From Agapanthus africanus (Eukaryota > Streptophyta > Magnoliopsida > Asparagales > Amaryllidaceae), in NCBI GenBank assembly GCA_030015575.1, contig CM057339.1:769932809-769996808 (forward strand): a stretch of 64,000 nt of DNA, written 5' to 3'. Positions within the stretch are counted from its first letter, which is position 1, and every line of letters starts with the position of its first letter. The notes beneath the pieces were generated by a model. That model had not been told where the DNA came from and ran no database searches. It saw nothing but the letters and a program-made list of their open reading frames with translations. Position numbers and translations under genes: made by a program. This document shows, piece by piece, positions 21,499 to 33,346 of the stretch.

Positions 21499-23760
21499 TG
21501 TTGAAATTTCGAACAACCCTAAACTTTTTGTACAAATTTTTTGTAAAGTACAGAAAGGAGTACCTTAGACTGAGCACAACTTAAAAGTATTTCTTGTTTA
21601 AGAACAACAAGAAAGCACTTATAGCTCATTGGTAAAGTCTTGCACTGCTGTGACGTAGCCCCTGTGTTCAAATCCCTCCAGCCACATATTATTTTTAATG
21701 ATTTTTCTTTTAAACTTTTTGGAAGCCCAAAAGTTTACACGTGCAATACACGAAAAAATGAAAGTCTTAGAAATCAAACATGTGGAAAATGTTATATGAA
21801 CATATAGGGACACGTGGCACCAATCCAGACCCCAACCCTCTTGGATTGACCGGCAAGATGAACATATTAGCCGGCACCGCCGGGCCAAACCGATGGTAAT
21901 GCCTTCAAATTTTGAACCTTAACCCTTTGGCCTCCCCCACTACTTCTCTTCTGTTTTTTTTGCAATTAACCAGATGATTAAAAATCACCATTAAACAATG
22001 TTTTAATGCATTTTAATTCTCATTTTTAATTTCCTAAACCCTAATTCTATCCTATAAATACCACCATATATCTAGCCTTCTCTATTCTGAAATTCATTGT
22101 CAAAACTCTCAATTTTTTCCAAGTTAAATAAGTTGAACAAGTGGAGTTAGCCAATGTCAAGTTCCGGCGACAATTCGAGAAGATTCCGGCGATCCCACGA
22201 CTCCACAAAGCCCTTAAAACCTTCCTCCACCTCTTCTCTCTACACTAATCCAGTAAGTCCCCTCTCCTATCCTCTCTTCTTATTTTAAAAAGTTCTCTTT
22301 TCAAATGACGTCGGTTAGTGGAGTTAACTGACTTTTAAATTCTATTATTTTTAAAATAACAATTTTTCTTAGGAAACAATTATCCAAATTATTATACCTT
22401 GCTTATTAAACATTAACTAAAATTTAGAAACCAATTTCACTATAAAACTCCATGTAAAACCATGTTATTGCACTTTTATAGTTTAATACCATAACTTTAC
22501 ATTCAACATATTTTATCATGTTTACTTGTATTACCTTTAGAAAACTCACGAGGTAATGACCTATCTCATCGCAACACTCGTTATGACATAGCAAGTTGGC
22601 TTTTAGAACAGTGTTTTGTGGGATAAATACAATTTTACAATAAAATATCTTAAACTAATAAAAACGTATTCTTTAAGATTGTTTTAATTAAATTCCTTGC
22701 AATTAAGTCTCTACGACCCATTTTGGGGAACCCGGTTTGGATAGTGCGGGTTATCGTACAACCTCGGTAATAGCAGAGCGAGATACAGATCTCCTCACGG
22801 AGCATCTGATCTCGATGGAATTTTTAATACAATTTTTAAGAATAATGTGATTTTCTATTTAATAAATAAATTCTATTTATAATTTATATATATATATATT
22901 ATCAAAATATCTATTTTAAATATATATAACAAATTCCATGTTTTTTAAAAAAAGGAATCACAAATTTCATGAATAAACCATCACAAATCCATACAATTCC
23001 AATTTACCCTAAAATACCATATACTATTTAATCTAGGTTTATAATTATTAGAATACTTCACATTTAAAAAAAAATATCCATGAAAATCATAAATACGACT
23101 AATAAATACTTGAGATTTATTTTGAAATTATATCAAAACTATTTTTCATAAAACCCCCTCGAGTTTATTAATTTACAATAAGGACCCTAGTAAATATAGG
23201 TTTAAACGGGACCAATGAGAGCCAGAGAAAGTGCGTGTTTACCTATTTAAGGTAGGAAACTAAAACGGAGTTATCAATAGTAACTGGTTTGAAAAAAGTC
23301 ACAAATCTTACCGTCCATGTGCAGCAGTTACCGATAACTCCAAAAACTAATTTAGGAATCAAATTCTGTTTAAAGTGTCTGACTCAGACAGAGTCTCGGT
23401 CTAATCTGAATACAATTCTAATTTACATACAATTCAAATATAACTCCAATACATCATGAACCCATATTTACTGGAACTTGAACATGAATATCAGAATACT
23501 ATCAAATATCAACATGACTTGAACTGACCGAACCATGGATATACATTGACTTGATTACACAACTATCCGTTTACATCCTTATCCGTTTACATGAACAATT
23601 GATATCATGGTTTCGGTAAGTCTTACATCTATAAAACAACACAATATACATTACGGGGTTTTAAAAGGGGTAGTCTGGTACGTAATATGTTAAAAGTGGC
23701 ACGAGATGGTCATTAAAAGACGTAACTAAACATCCATTGTTGTTGTTCCATGGGGTTTGA
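21499..23760 (+). repeat. E5 LTR fragment, E2/E4-related
   Basis: It aligns in order with E2/E4: a TGTTGAAATTTC start, tRNA-like module (21615-21685), TATA box (22053-22060), the ACGAGGTAATGACCTATC block (22549-), and the GCAGAGCGAGATACAGATC...CACGGAGC block (22764-22802). The right end fades before the E6 gag fragment; boundaries are approximate. Confidence 0.65.
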
Positions 23761-23850
23761 CGGAGCCTTGTACTACGGGTTACCTTAGTTCACGAGATAG
23801 ATGGACTCTTCTTGTAAACACTAATATCTTCTGTATCAAGCTACAAACAA

Positions 23851-24141
23851 CTACGTTAGTATAGTGAATAACGTAGCTATCCCAAGGAAGGGAGATGGCG
23901 GCTTGATAGCCGGCCGCTTGAACGTGGGAGAGCTCGTCCACCATCGCCGTGAGCCTATCGATCCTAGCGGATAGGGCGTTGATGATATTAGGAGGGGGAG
24001 GGGGACCGCTCCCACCTCCGTTATGGAGGACAGGGTGCTCGTGCTGGGATCGTCGCGGTTGTCGCTCGCCATCAGATTAAGGGCGGAAGATCAACTTTAT
24101 GGGTGGAGAAACTGTAGCTGTTTTTATAGACGGCGCCAACT
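23851..24141 (-). pseudogene. E6 gypsy element: primer binding site and gag start
   Basis: On the - strand TGGCGCCGTCTATAAAA (about 24122-24138) looks like a decayed gypsy primer binding site; the plant consensus continues TCTGTGGGAA. An ATG follows at 24072 with MASDNRDDPSTSTL. After a frameshift the reading NIINALSARIDRLTAMVDEL, a likely coiled coil, continues towards 23851. It is only the N-terminal end of a gag. The rest is missing, and the 5' LTR end at 24142-24279 is cut by E7. Confidence 0.55.
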
Positions 24142-24279
24142 GATGGAGGTCGAAATCTCCCTCAGATGTTGTCCTCCGTCAATCTGGCTGCGAGCGGTTC
24201 TGAACGATTGAGATTAGGTATAAGAATTGTTGTGTGGATCTCAATGGGTTGTTGGATATTGTTGACGCCGAGCTACCTG

Positions 24280-25359
24280 TGTCACACCCCGCTTTCCAGA
24301 GTACAGTAAGAAGACGTGACGGGTCACGCGACGTATTTACTCAGAAGTAAAAACGCTAAGCATATATAAGCAATATAATGTAAATGTACACAAGAAAGAC
24401 ATGAGATGTAAATGAACATCAACTTTTTATTTATTAAACATTCTTTACAATACAATGCTGGAAAGTAAATACAAGATTGGAAAGCAATGCCTAAACAATG
24501 GCATGAAACTAAAAATAAAAGTATATACAAGTTTCTAGAGCTCTGGTTCGTCGATGAACTGCTCCAAGTCTTCTGAGCTTGGCTCGATCTCCAGAGAGTC
24601 GGGTCCTCCTGACAACATTCTAAAAAAAGAATAGAAAAGGAATGTCGTCAGCCCAGAAAATCTAAACCTTTTTGCGGAAAATAGTGGGGGTGCGGTTTTG
24701 AAATATAGGTATAATGAAATCAAATTTTTCTTTAAATGCATAAATAATGAAACATGAAAATGCATGCAGATTATACTATAGTTGGAAACATGTTTCGTCT
24801 TTTAAAATTTCGGGCAGCACCTCCCTTTTATATTTTGATCCAAAACCACATACACAACAATATATAGGCATCCCCAAGCGGAAGCTAGCTCTTCGCCAAC
24901 TGGCGGAATCATAACCACGCAATAACATATATACGACGCCCAACGGCGAAGATCAACCCAGAAAGAACAATAAATAAGAAAGACATCAAAACTCAAGAAG
25001 CGAACATAAACCCAACGCTCTAAGTCTCGCAAAAACCCAAGTCTGACTAAGTCTACCAATATACAATTTCTAGTTCCTGATGTGATGGAGTCTATATAGA
25101 TACAACAAAATATAACAGTACAAGAGTGGGCACGATCAAAAATGTGTCCCACCTACCAAAGTAAAACACCTTGGAAGAAACTGTGTGCCAGCGATATCGC
25201 AACTGGTCCCAAGCAGTCAAACCAATAAGAACTGTGGTACAACGGAGGTGAGTTGCAAACTCGTGAGTAGAAAACATCAGCAAGTAGAAATCGAATAAAA
25301 CAACGATTTCCTAGGTCACTATATCCTGAAGGTAATACTATGATATCTAGGGTGACCAT
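24280..25359 (-). repeat. E7 LTR end, split by E8
   Basis: On the - strand this ends GGAAAGCGGGGTGTGACA at 24280, the terminal signature of the chromovirus LTRs here. It contains a GAATGTTGTCAGGAGG block (24604-24619, - strand) comparable to the E2 GAATGTTCGTCAGA block. It is interrupted at 25360 by E8; the continuation should lie beyond the right edge of the nest. Confidence 0.65.
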
Positions 25360-26769
25360 TGATTGAGAGATGTTTTTGCGTGCGTGCATTTTAAAATCAA
25401 AGTTAAGAATATACCGCAATCAATAACGATGTCGCTTGGTAGCTAGCCGGTTGAGTACGGGTTGGTCCACAGGGAAAACGTGTTCTTTTCTTATTGTTCT
25501 TACGAGTTAAGTCCTATTTGTGGTAGGTTTTGATTTTTATAAAAACTAAGATTGAATTTGATTTGGATTAAACCCTTGCTAGGGTTAGGATTAGGTTAGT
25601 TTGGAAAGTTAATTCTACTCACCGCTTCCTTTGCCCTAATTAAGAACTTAGGTGTTAGGGTAATAGTTAACAAAGGGGATTAGCATGACTAGGAAGAAAC
25701 ATAGTTTCCTCTTTTTGGTCCTTGTCCGTCCTTTCTTAACTCTTAGTCCTAATCTCTATGTAAATCAACCACAACCGGTCTAACTAGGGAATCACCGCTA
25801 TCTCATGGGATAGGGTGCCGTAGTGAGCGGTGTGTGTTTGATTAACATAGAGTCCTAATTTGAAGTATTATACGGGCAAGAAAGGAGTGAGAGATTTCCA
25901 TCTCTCAAAACTACTCAATGCTAACCGCAACAAGTGAGGAACTACTCACTCATTAGGGAAATTGCGACAAAATTCATTTTTATATTTTTTTATTAACCTA
26001 ATTAACTTGCAGATAAATAAAGACAGGTTACAAAATGCAGAGAAATAAGTATGCAATTTAAGAAGAACACAAAATAAAGAAATAACTTACTGTTATTGAT
26101 ACCTCTTGACGATTACAAAGGAATTGAAATTTAATCTAGAATAATAAAAAGAGGCATGCCCCAAAAGAGGTTGTAGGCTTTCCTATTTATAGATAGGAGA
26201 AACCCTAGGGTTTACATCTGAAATTACAAGACCACCCTAAGAAAGCCGGGTCAATGCACCGATACCCATCGACACACGCACCGACACGTGCACAACACGG
26301 CCGCGGATCCACAGCGGAATGCCCTATTTGGCCGCAGATCCGCGACCATCTTGGGAGCTCTCTGTCTCATATTTCTAGGGTTGCTTCATGTTGCTTTTTC
26401 CTTCTGTTTTCTTCACTTGGTTCTTTAGAATATTTTCTAGTTTCTTCCAGATTTCCAACAGTGCAGAATTTGTGGACTTTTACCATTAGTTTCGTGTTGA
26501 AGTCTTGAATCTTGTGCTGCCCTTGTACTTTGTATATTGAACTATTTGCTGATCTTCGTTTGTTCCTCAAACTGGCAGGTGGCATCTTGCAGATTCATCT
26601 ATTTGTTGGTCGTAGTCTCACATTTGTAGCGTCTTTTCACCATTTTCACTGTATTGTTCTGAGAACCTGTAACCTGCAACTATTTAGCAGTTATGGATCA
26701 AAAGCACCTATTTATTTGCAATATAATTAAGAATGGGGAATATAATAATGCAAAATTCTGATATGAACA
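25360..26769 (-). repeat. E8 3' LTR (Athila-like)
   Basis: On the - strand this runs from TGTTCATATCAG (26769) to CTCTCAATCA (25360), 1,410 bp, just after the tract AAGTTTGGGGGTATT. The 3' part shares GCTAGC, CCGGTTGAG and CTGTGGA words with the E12 LTR end. It has a - strand TATA box (CTATAAATAGG near 26185-26195) and the GC compound palindrome at 26298-26346. ACCAT at 25355-25359 would be the left target duplication; the partner is outside the window. Confidence 0.8.
26298..26346. repeat. GC-rich compound palindrome in the E8 LTR
   Basis: GGCCGCGGATCC and GGCCGCAGATCCGCG form imperfect inverted arms about 110 bp upstream of the TATA box in element orientation. It is a decayed version of the E12 structure with the same GGATCC core. 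Confidence 0.7.
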
Positions 26770-28165
26770 AATACCCCCAAACTTATCTTTTGCTCGTCTC
26801 GAGCAAAACTAATTTATTTTCTACAAAACCTAACCTCACTTTCGCAGGGAATCGCGATTGCACTGAGCTCGTGCAACAAGTCGTTAAACCTCTAGGTGTC
26901 CCTAATAGGAGGAGTGTTGTCTCCTGAGCGTTTTCAGCGGATACTACCCACAAAATCCGATCAATTTGGTCTTTTGACTTTTATTCTTCAATTCGGTGTT
27001 CTAGCAAGAAATTCTATTATCTTTAACTTAGAAATTATCAACCCATATTTTTCACACTCGCTTATCATTTAACTTAAGATCGTATATGTTCTGTAAATTT
27101 ATTTAGCTTTTAGCATCTTTTGAATTTTCCTTCTAAGGTTCCATCTCAACTTTGGAATTTTTATCATCTCTACTGAAGATAAAAGTCCTATTTTTCATTC
27201 CCATCTCTCATCCAAACCCCAATCATATACCCCTACGTGTGTGTATGTATCACCCCTACGCTTGGAAATTCAATTCAAGCTATCATACTCTTGTCCATTG
27301 CCCAAAGTACTTTTAGTTGTTGAATTTTAGATGAAATTGCTCACACATTCTTCATGCGACCGTTGATACTTCTTGAGGTACTAACGACCGATTACAAAAT
27401 GTGTTTGTGCTTTAAGGCGTAATTCCTCGTCTTGTAATACCTAAGGCTTTAGCAATGACTCCCAAACCAGTTGGTCTAAGGCACTAGGTGATAAAGCACC
27501 CTCGCTATATATTTTTTTATTTTACGCAGCCTTAAGTAATTACAAAACCAGTGTTCATTTTTTTATATCTATTTATTCACACTTATACTTTTATTAAATT
27601 TTTCTTCATATTAAGGATTTTAGACAAGATTACTTCAAGGTATTCTCTACTATTCCAAGTTTCAAGGTGCGTGTTTGTGCAAGTTGCAGGGTTTATATTT
27701 TCAGAATTTAGACTTAAGGTTTGGAATTATTTTTCAGACTTACACTTCAATAAAAATTTCAATACTCTTCCATTATTTTGACTTAGCCCAAGAACTGAAC
27801 TCAAAATTTGCCTATTTCTAAATAAACTATAAGGACATATATTTTCTACCGTTAAATTTTAAGAAAGGTTATTTTTAAGGTTTTTAATTTACTAAGTTTA
27901 GGATCTAGTTTTTCCTAGCTAGTTAACTGTCTTGTCAAACATAAGTCAAATATGGCCAAAATTGAATTTTTCAATTTATAATTTTTTTATAAAAAAAATC
28001 AATTTTTTATTTGATTTTATTTTTAAAAAAAATTTCATTTTTTTATTTTTATAATTTTTTTATAAAGATGCAATGCAGAATTAAACATGCAAAGAAAAAA
28101 AAGAGAAAAAATATATACAAAAATTAAAATATGCAATTCAATGATAACTATTTACAAACCACCTC
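26770..28165 (-). other. E8 polypurine tract and conserved 3' non-coding region
   Basis: The tract is at 26770-26784. Beyond it, on the - strand, are the blocks shared with E1 and E12: TAGAGGTTTAACG and AGGAGACAACACTCCTCCT near 26890-26930, GCATGAAG...TGTGTGAGCAA near 27330-27360, and GGGATAGTAGAG...ACCTTGAA near 27630-27670. The stretch 27940-28100 is a T/A-rich low-complexity run. No ORF is credible. Confidence 0.65.
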
Positions 28166-28167
28166 CT

Positions 28168-28203
28168 CCCCCAAACTTACCAAAAGCAGTGCCCTCACTG
28201 CTC
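28168..28203 (-). other. E8 AGGG-loop hairpin and adjacent AAGTTTGGGGG tract
   Basis: On the - strand GAGCAGTG pairs with CACTGCTT around AGGG (28203-28184), followed by AAGTTTGGGGGAGG (tract 28178-28168). The E8 ORF stop codon (CAG TGA) lies inside the hairpin's 5' arm and loop. Confidence 0.7.
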
Positions 28204-28819
28204 AGGACCTCGCCGTCCCATTGAACGTGAACAGGAACGTTCCTCTCGCGCCAGCAGCGTAGATACGCCATGTTCAATCTCTGTCACCCGGTGATCCAAG
28301 TTGGTCACCATCCTCACCAAATTATCAATCCCCCTAATGGCTCTTCTAAGAAGACATGCATGTTCTATGGGGGTAAGCTCTTCCTCGCTCGCGGTCGAGC
28401 TGGAGCTGGGTATTCTGGCGGGTACATGTTCGGCCGGTTCTCTTCGCGATCAAACATCAGTTAGGTGGGTATAGGACGTGGATACGCCCTCAATAAGAGG
28501 CCTAATGGGTATACCTCCATACATGTAAAACTCAAATTTCTCTACAGGGAGGAAATAGCGATACAGTTGTGTCACTAACGTAGGGCATGGGTAATTTGCG
28601 GCCCTTTTGCCGGCACCAATTGAATTAAGTAAAACCGTGCACATATCAAATTTAGGGTTCCCAGTCATTAAGGTGTGCACGATATGAAGAGATAGGGTGA
28701 AAAATGTTGTGTTATGTGAACTGCCAAAAATGTTGTTTTGTGTCCAACGGCACACGGTTAATACATTGGCGAAAATGGTTCTAGCCTGTATGCCCTTCCT
28801 AGGTTTCCTCGAACAGTCA
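28196..28819 (-). pseudogene. E8 ORF, Athila ORF-like, partial
   Basis: The frame runs from the E9 junction (28819) with an ATG at 28836 formed across the junction, through an in-frame TGA at 28450-28452, to a stop near 28196. The first part contains LLNSIGAGKRAANYPCPTLVTQLYRYFLP, which resembles plant Athila ORF/transposon-protein domains (low certainty). The part after the stop, IRGIDNLVRMVTNLDHRV, looks like a coiled coil. The N-terminus was separated by the E9 insertion and lies outside the window. Confidence 0.5.
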
Positions 28820-31350
28820 TGTTCCCCGCCGAACACAGAGATGCGACTGCGTAGGTTTGTCTTGCCTGAAATTCTGGGCAGATGCTAATTGATGCTATCC
28901 GTCCACCTCTCCGAAGATGCCAAGTTGATTTATGGCACCATGTATCGAAGGTTTAAACGGATGCGGCCGATATAGCAGACTTCGTCAGATTCCCCCTCGA
29001 TTAAGGGTTTTTTTTATTGTGGGGACGCTCTTCCCTGTAGGCGCAAGCCCCCGCAGTTAATTACGCTACCGCATCGCGGTAACAACTTTCTTCTTCTACA
29101 GATGGTCACTTCGTGTCGTGGGTGTTTATTTTGTTTTTGGTTGCCCGTGGATCGTATACGGAGACTAACGTATGTTGTCGCCCGTAGGGTGTGGATTAGT
29201 CCAAATCCGTATCTTCTTAGATTTGGGTTTGAGGGTTGGGTTTAAGTCTCATTTGAGACTAAGATCAACTTAAACGTTTGTTAAGGATACGTTAGTCTAA
29301 TTTTTAGACTAAGATCAACTTAACGGGATCGTTTAGATCCAACAAAAGAGTATTTGGACTGTATTGTTTAGTTTAGGGACATTGCGGTCGATTGCCAGTT
29401 TAAGGACATGGTGGTCCATTACCAGTTTAAGGACATGGTGGTCCAAGGTTAAGGACATCATAGTCCGTGGGTTTAAAGGGACCCCACAGTCTGAGGTTAA
29501 GGACATCGTAGTCCGTCGGTTTAAGGACCCCACAGTCCAATGTTAGTTTTAAGACATCACGGTCGAGGTTAAGGACATCATAGTCCATGAGTTTAAGGGC
29601 CTCACAGTCCGATGTTAGTTTTAAGACATCACGGTCGAGGTTAAGGACATCATAGTCCATGAGTTTAAGGACCCCACAGTCCAGTTTAAACACGTCATAG
29701 TCTGTGAAATGTGTGGTTGTCGGGACCCGTCACCTCTTTGAAGACGTTGAGGAATTACAACGACAAATATCAAAGGAGTGAAGAGATGTACCCTTGAACC
29801 AAGATGAGTTGGTTGAAAGAGCAGATGTGCTCGATTCAAAACAAGTTGAGGACTTTTAGCCAAAATTGGGCTAAGTCCAATTAAAATGTTTTAACATTTT
29901 ATTTTTGTTCTGGCTATTAAGCCTTTATTTGGGCTCGGACCTTTTAATAATGCTAAGCATTGGGCTCTGACATTTTTGTCTTGTATAGAATGCATATTAT
30001 TTATTAGAAACAAAGTTTGTTCTGACAGTGCGCCACGTGGCGCGCCAGGCGCGTTGCGCCAGTCAAAGAGCGCATTGCGCTTCTGTCGAGTAGCGCACAC
30101 GAAGAGGACACGTGTAGTGCTTAGCGCTAAGCGCTAGTTTGTTAGCGCATTGCGCTTTTAATTTATGAGCGCATTGCGCTAGTTTAGTGGCGCACCAGTG
30201 AGTGACACGTGGCGCGCTTGGCGCTGAGCGCCAGCCCATGAGCGCAATGCTCTGTTTTAGAAGCGCAAAGCGCAGGTTGTGTCTCTGGTTGACACGTGGC
30301 AGGTTTTGGCACTGAGCGCCGGTCCAATGAGCGCAAGGGTGCAATTCATGAGTGTAAGGCACTTTTCAATAGCGTAAGGCGCATCTGATCAATTTTAAGA
30401 TCAAAGAACAAATTTATGTTCTTCAAAGGAGGCTTTTTCCTCAAGATTCAAGAACAAAAGTTCATGTTTTTATAAAAGGCTCTGCCTTTATATATCAAAA
30501 GGTCTGTGAATGAAGTAAAATACTTCTTTTAGTCTTTTTATGATCAGATCTTTTTGATCTTTTCATTTTTATTAAAGACCTTGGTCTTTTTCTTAGATCT
30601 CTGATCTTTTTAGAAGATGGTTCTTTTTTTTACAAGATAGTTTCATCTCTATTATTCAAGAACATAGTTCTTTTTATCTTGAAGATGAAGAAAAAATCTT
30701 CTTTTTTCTAAGAGATTGCTCTTTTTTGCAGAGGGTTTCTCTCTCTCTTTTCTTCTCTGTATTCTGTATTCTGTGCCCTTTAGACTTGAAGTCTAGGGTC
30801 CTTTATATAGGGCCAAATAATTTGTTAAATCGGTTTTAAGAGATCTTTCTCTGATTGATTTGGGAATATTTCCCACCATTGGATCTTTGATCCTAAGGCT
30901 TCTGTTTTACAGAAAATAATCTTCTTATTTTAATAAGATTGAAAAATCTTTCCATAACAGAATTTTAGTTCTGATTAATTAATAATTTATTATTGGTAGA
31001 TCTTTTGATCTAACGGTGGGGAATTTTTAATTCCAGCGCTGGCGCACCTACGTTCGACACGTGGCGCGCAGCGCAGAGCGCAGCGCAACTGCACTAGCGT
31101 ACCCGTGTTTGACACGTGGCGCGCAGCGCAGAGCACTGGATCTGAAGCGTTGCTTCAACTTTTTAGTTTTGGATTTTAAAACAGAGCTTTGTTCTGATTG
31201 GGGATGCGCTGCCTAGGGCGCAGCGCATCTGGCGCTAGCACGTCTGTGTTTGACATGTGGCGCTCAGCGCGCAGAACGCTGAATCTAAAGCGTTGCTTCA
31301 ATTTAAATTTTGAATTTTGAAACAGAGCTTTGCTTTGATTGGGGGAAACA
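28820..31350 (-). repeat. E9 3' LTR (Ogre/Tat-like)
   Basis: On the - strand this starts TGTTTCCCCCAATCAAAGC (31350) and ends GGGGAACA (28820), 2,531 bp. It is the same family as the E10 LTR: the end region with the GCATCTGCC and GGTAGCGTAATTAACTGC blocks, the 27-bp GGAC...GTCC repeat array (29350-29700), and CACGTGGC words amid GCGC-rich sequence (30030-31260). AGTCA at 28815-28819 is the likely left target duplication. Short perfect inverted repeats with 2-4 nt loops are frequent, for example at 30577-30620 and 30890-31020. Confidence 0.85.
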
Positions 31351-31679
31351 GATGCCCCCCACCGTTGCGCTCACGTGGCCCACATATGAGTGCAATGGTG
31401 GCGACATTTGCGCCCTTGGATCAACTCAGAAATTGAAGAGGTGTTTCAATGCCTATAAATAGGACCTTTGGTCCCTTAGATAATTTTCATCTTCTTCTTA
31501 AGAATTTTCACTTCTGAGAATTTCATTCTCCTACAGAGCATAGCTCTCATGTTTAAAACTTTTTCAAGAGTGAAACTCTGTCAAAACTTAGGTAAAGTTA
31601 AGAACTTTTAATAAATTAGGGTTTTACCCATTTAACAAAGTCTTGCTCTTCATAGATCTTTGATCTAAAGAAAACCCAT
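31351..31679 (-). other. E9 internal 3' end with antisense TATA box
   Basis: Next to the LTR is the inverted polypurine tract (CCCCCCACCGTTGCGC on +). A + strand TATA box TATAAATA at 31454-31461 sits in CCTATAAATAGGACC, so it points antisense to E9. The same box is in E10 at 51038-51045. The region is cut by E10 at 31680; CCCAT (31675-31679) would be the E10 left target duplication. Confidence 0.7.
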
Positions 31680-31692
31680 TGTTTACCCCAAT

Positions 31693-33325
31693 CAGAGCAA
31701 AGCTCTGTTCAAATTCCGAGGCGAGAGATAAAGCAACGCTTCATCTTCCCCCAATCATAGCAAAGATCTGCTTTGAAAATTTAAAAATTTAATAAATGAA
31801 GCAACGCTTCAGATTATTTGCGCTGCGCAACACGCCACGTGTCAGGCGCAGATGCATCAGCGCAGCGCCCAAGGCAGCGCACCCAATCAGAGCAAAGCTC
31901 TATTAAAGGAAGCAACGCTTCAGTTGCGCTAGTGCTGCGCTGCGCGACACGTGTCAGTGCAGATGCGCTCGTGCAGTTGCGCTGCGCTGTGCGCTGCGCG
32001 ACACGTGTCACGCACTGGGGCATCTGCGCCAAACAGAATTAAATTTCTAAGAAATCTTTTCTGTTCTTGTTAAAATAAGAACATTTTCTTCTGCAAAGCA
32101 GAAGCCCTTGGATCAAAAATCCAACGGTAGGGAAAATTCCCCAAATCACTCAGAGAAGGATCTCTTTAACAAATTTAACTAATTTATGGGCACTATAAAA
32201 AGGACCCTAGGCCTCAATTCAAAATCATGAACATTTCTTGAAAAAAGTCAAGAGCTTCAAACAGAGAGAACTCTGAGCAAATTCCAAGAAAAAGGTAAAG
32301 AACCTTCAGGAAATAGAAGAAATTTCTTCTAATGGATCAGTGATCTAAAAATAAGATCAATGATCTTTACATAATAAACAGTGCTTTGCACTTCTTATGA
32401 ACCTCTGGTTCTTTAAAACAAGAAAACAATAAAATAAAAAAATAGTGCTTTGCACTTCTTTTCTTGAATCTAAAAGATTCTTAGTCCTCTGCACTTACAA
32501 ACTGCGCTGTTGCGCTCTTAAGAGAGCGCCATGTGTCAGCCATAGAACCACTTGCGCTACGCGCTCTTGAAATAGAGCTTTGCTCTCTGGAATTGGCGCA
32601 ACCCACCAGAGCGCGCCACGTGTCAGTAGCACAACAGCGTAGCGCACTGCGCTATTGCGCTTGCGCTCACCAGAGCGCGCCACGTATCAGTAGCGCAACA
32701 GCGCAGCCAACTAGCGCAGCGCACTGCGCTATTGCACTTGCGCTCACCAGAGCGCGACACGTGTCAGCCATAGAACCACTTGCGCTACGCGCTCTTGAAA
32801 TAGAGCTTTGCTCTCAGGAATTAGCGCAACTCACCAGAGTGCGCCACGTGTCAGTAGCGCAACAGCGCAGCGCACTAGCGCAGCGTACTGCGCTTGCGCT
32901 CACCAGAGCGCGACACGTGTCAGCCATAGAACCACTTGCGCTACGCGCTCTTGAGATAGAGCTTTTCTCTCTGGAATTGGCGCAACTCACCAGAACGCGC
33001 CACGTGTCAGCAGCGCACTAGCGCAGCGCACTGTGCTAGTGCGCTTGCGCTCACCAGAGCGTAACACGTGTCACCACCATACGAGTTTGCGCTCAATACT
33101 TAGCGCAAAGCGCCTGACAAGCCATGTGGGGCACTGTCAGAGTATTTAATGCTCTGCATTATTAAAGAAAAGGGACAGAGCCCAATTAAAAGGCCTAATA
33201 GGCCTAATAAAAAATGCTATGCATTTTAAAAGGGGGGCAAAGCCCAAACAAAAAAAAATAATAGATGCTCTGCATCATTTAGAAAAGGGCAAAGCCCAAT
33301 CAAAACAAGAATAATGCAGTGCATT
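31693..33325. repeat. Chain of perfect short hairpins with 3-nt loops
   Basis: At least 18 perfect inverted repeats of 4-7 bp with exactly 3 nt between arms. Examples: 31693-31707 (CAGAGC, loop AAA), 31889-31901, 32088-32104 (CTTCTGC, loop AAA), 32380-32392, 32399-32411 (GAACC, loop TCT), 32444-32456, 32466-32480 (GAATCT, loop AAA), 32574-32586, 33148-33160, 33192-33204 (GGCCT, loop AAT), 33211-33227, 33264-33276, 33287-33297, 33313-33325. Palindromes with shorter or no loops also occur, such as the 16-bp one at 32315-32330. Stems differ; the architecture repeats. Confidence 0.85.
31836..33073. promoter_or_regulatory. Array of CACGTGTCA (G-box/ABRE-like) words
   Basis: Exact copies start at 31836, 31948, 32002, 32617, 32758, 32845, 32914, 33001 and 33065, with near copies at 32530 and 32679. 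CACGTG is the plant G-box core and ACGTGTC an ABRE-like word. Three copies lie upstream of the LTR TATA box and six downstream. The binding factor is inferred, not seen. Confidence 0.65.
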
Positions 33326-33346
33326 ACTAAAAAGGGGTGAAGCCCT

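Noticed and set aside
23700-24280. Possible host exon with GC-rich coding-like sequence
   Set aside because: A gypsy-type primer binding site lies just upstream of the ATG, so it is better explained as the gag start of E6.
31814-33021. ORFs up to 162 codons in the E10 LTR, also 51324-51727 and 52226-52573
   Set aside because: They come from GCGC and CACGTG repeats, give Ala/Arg/Ser-rich repeats on both strands, and are not kept between the two LTRs.
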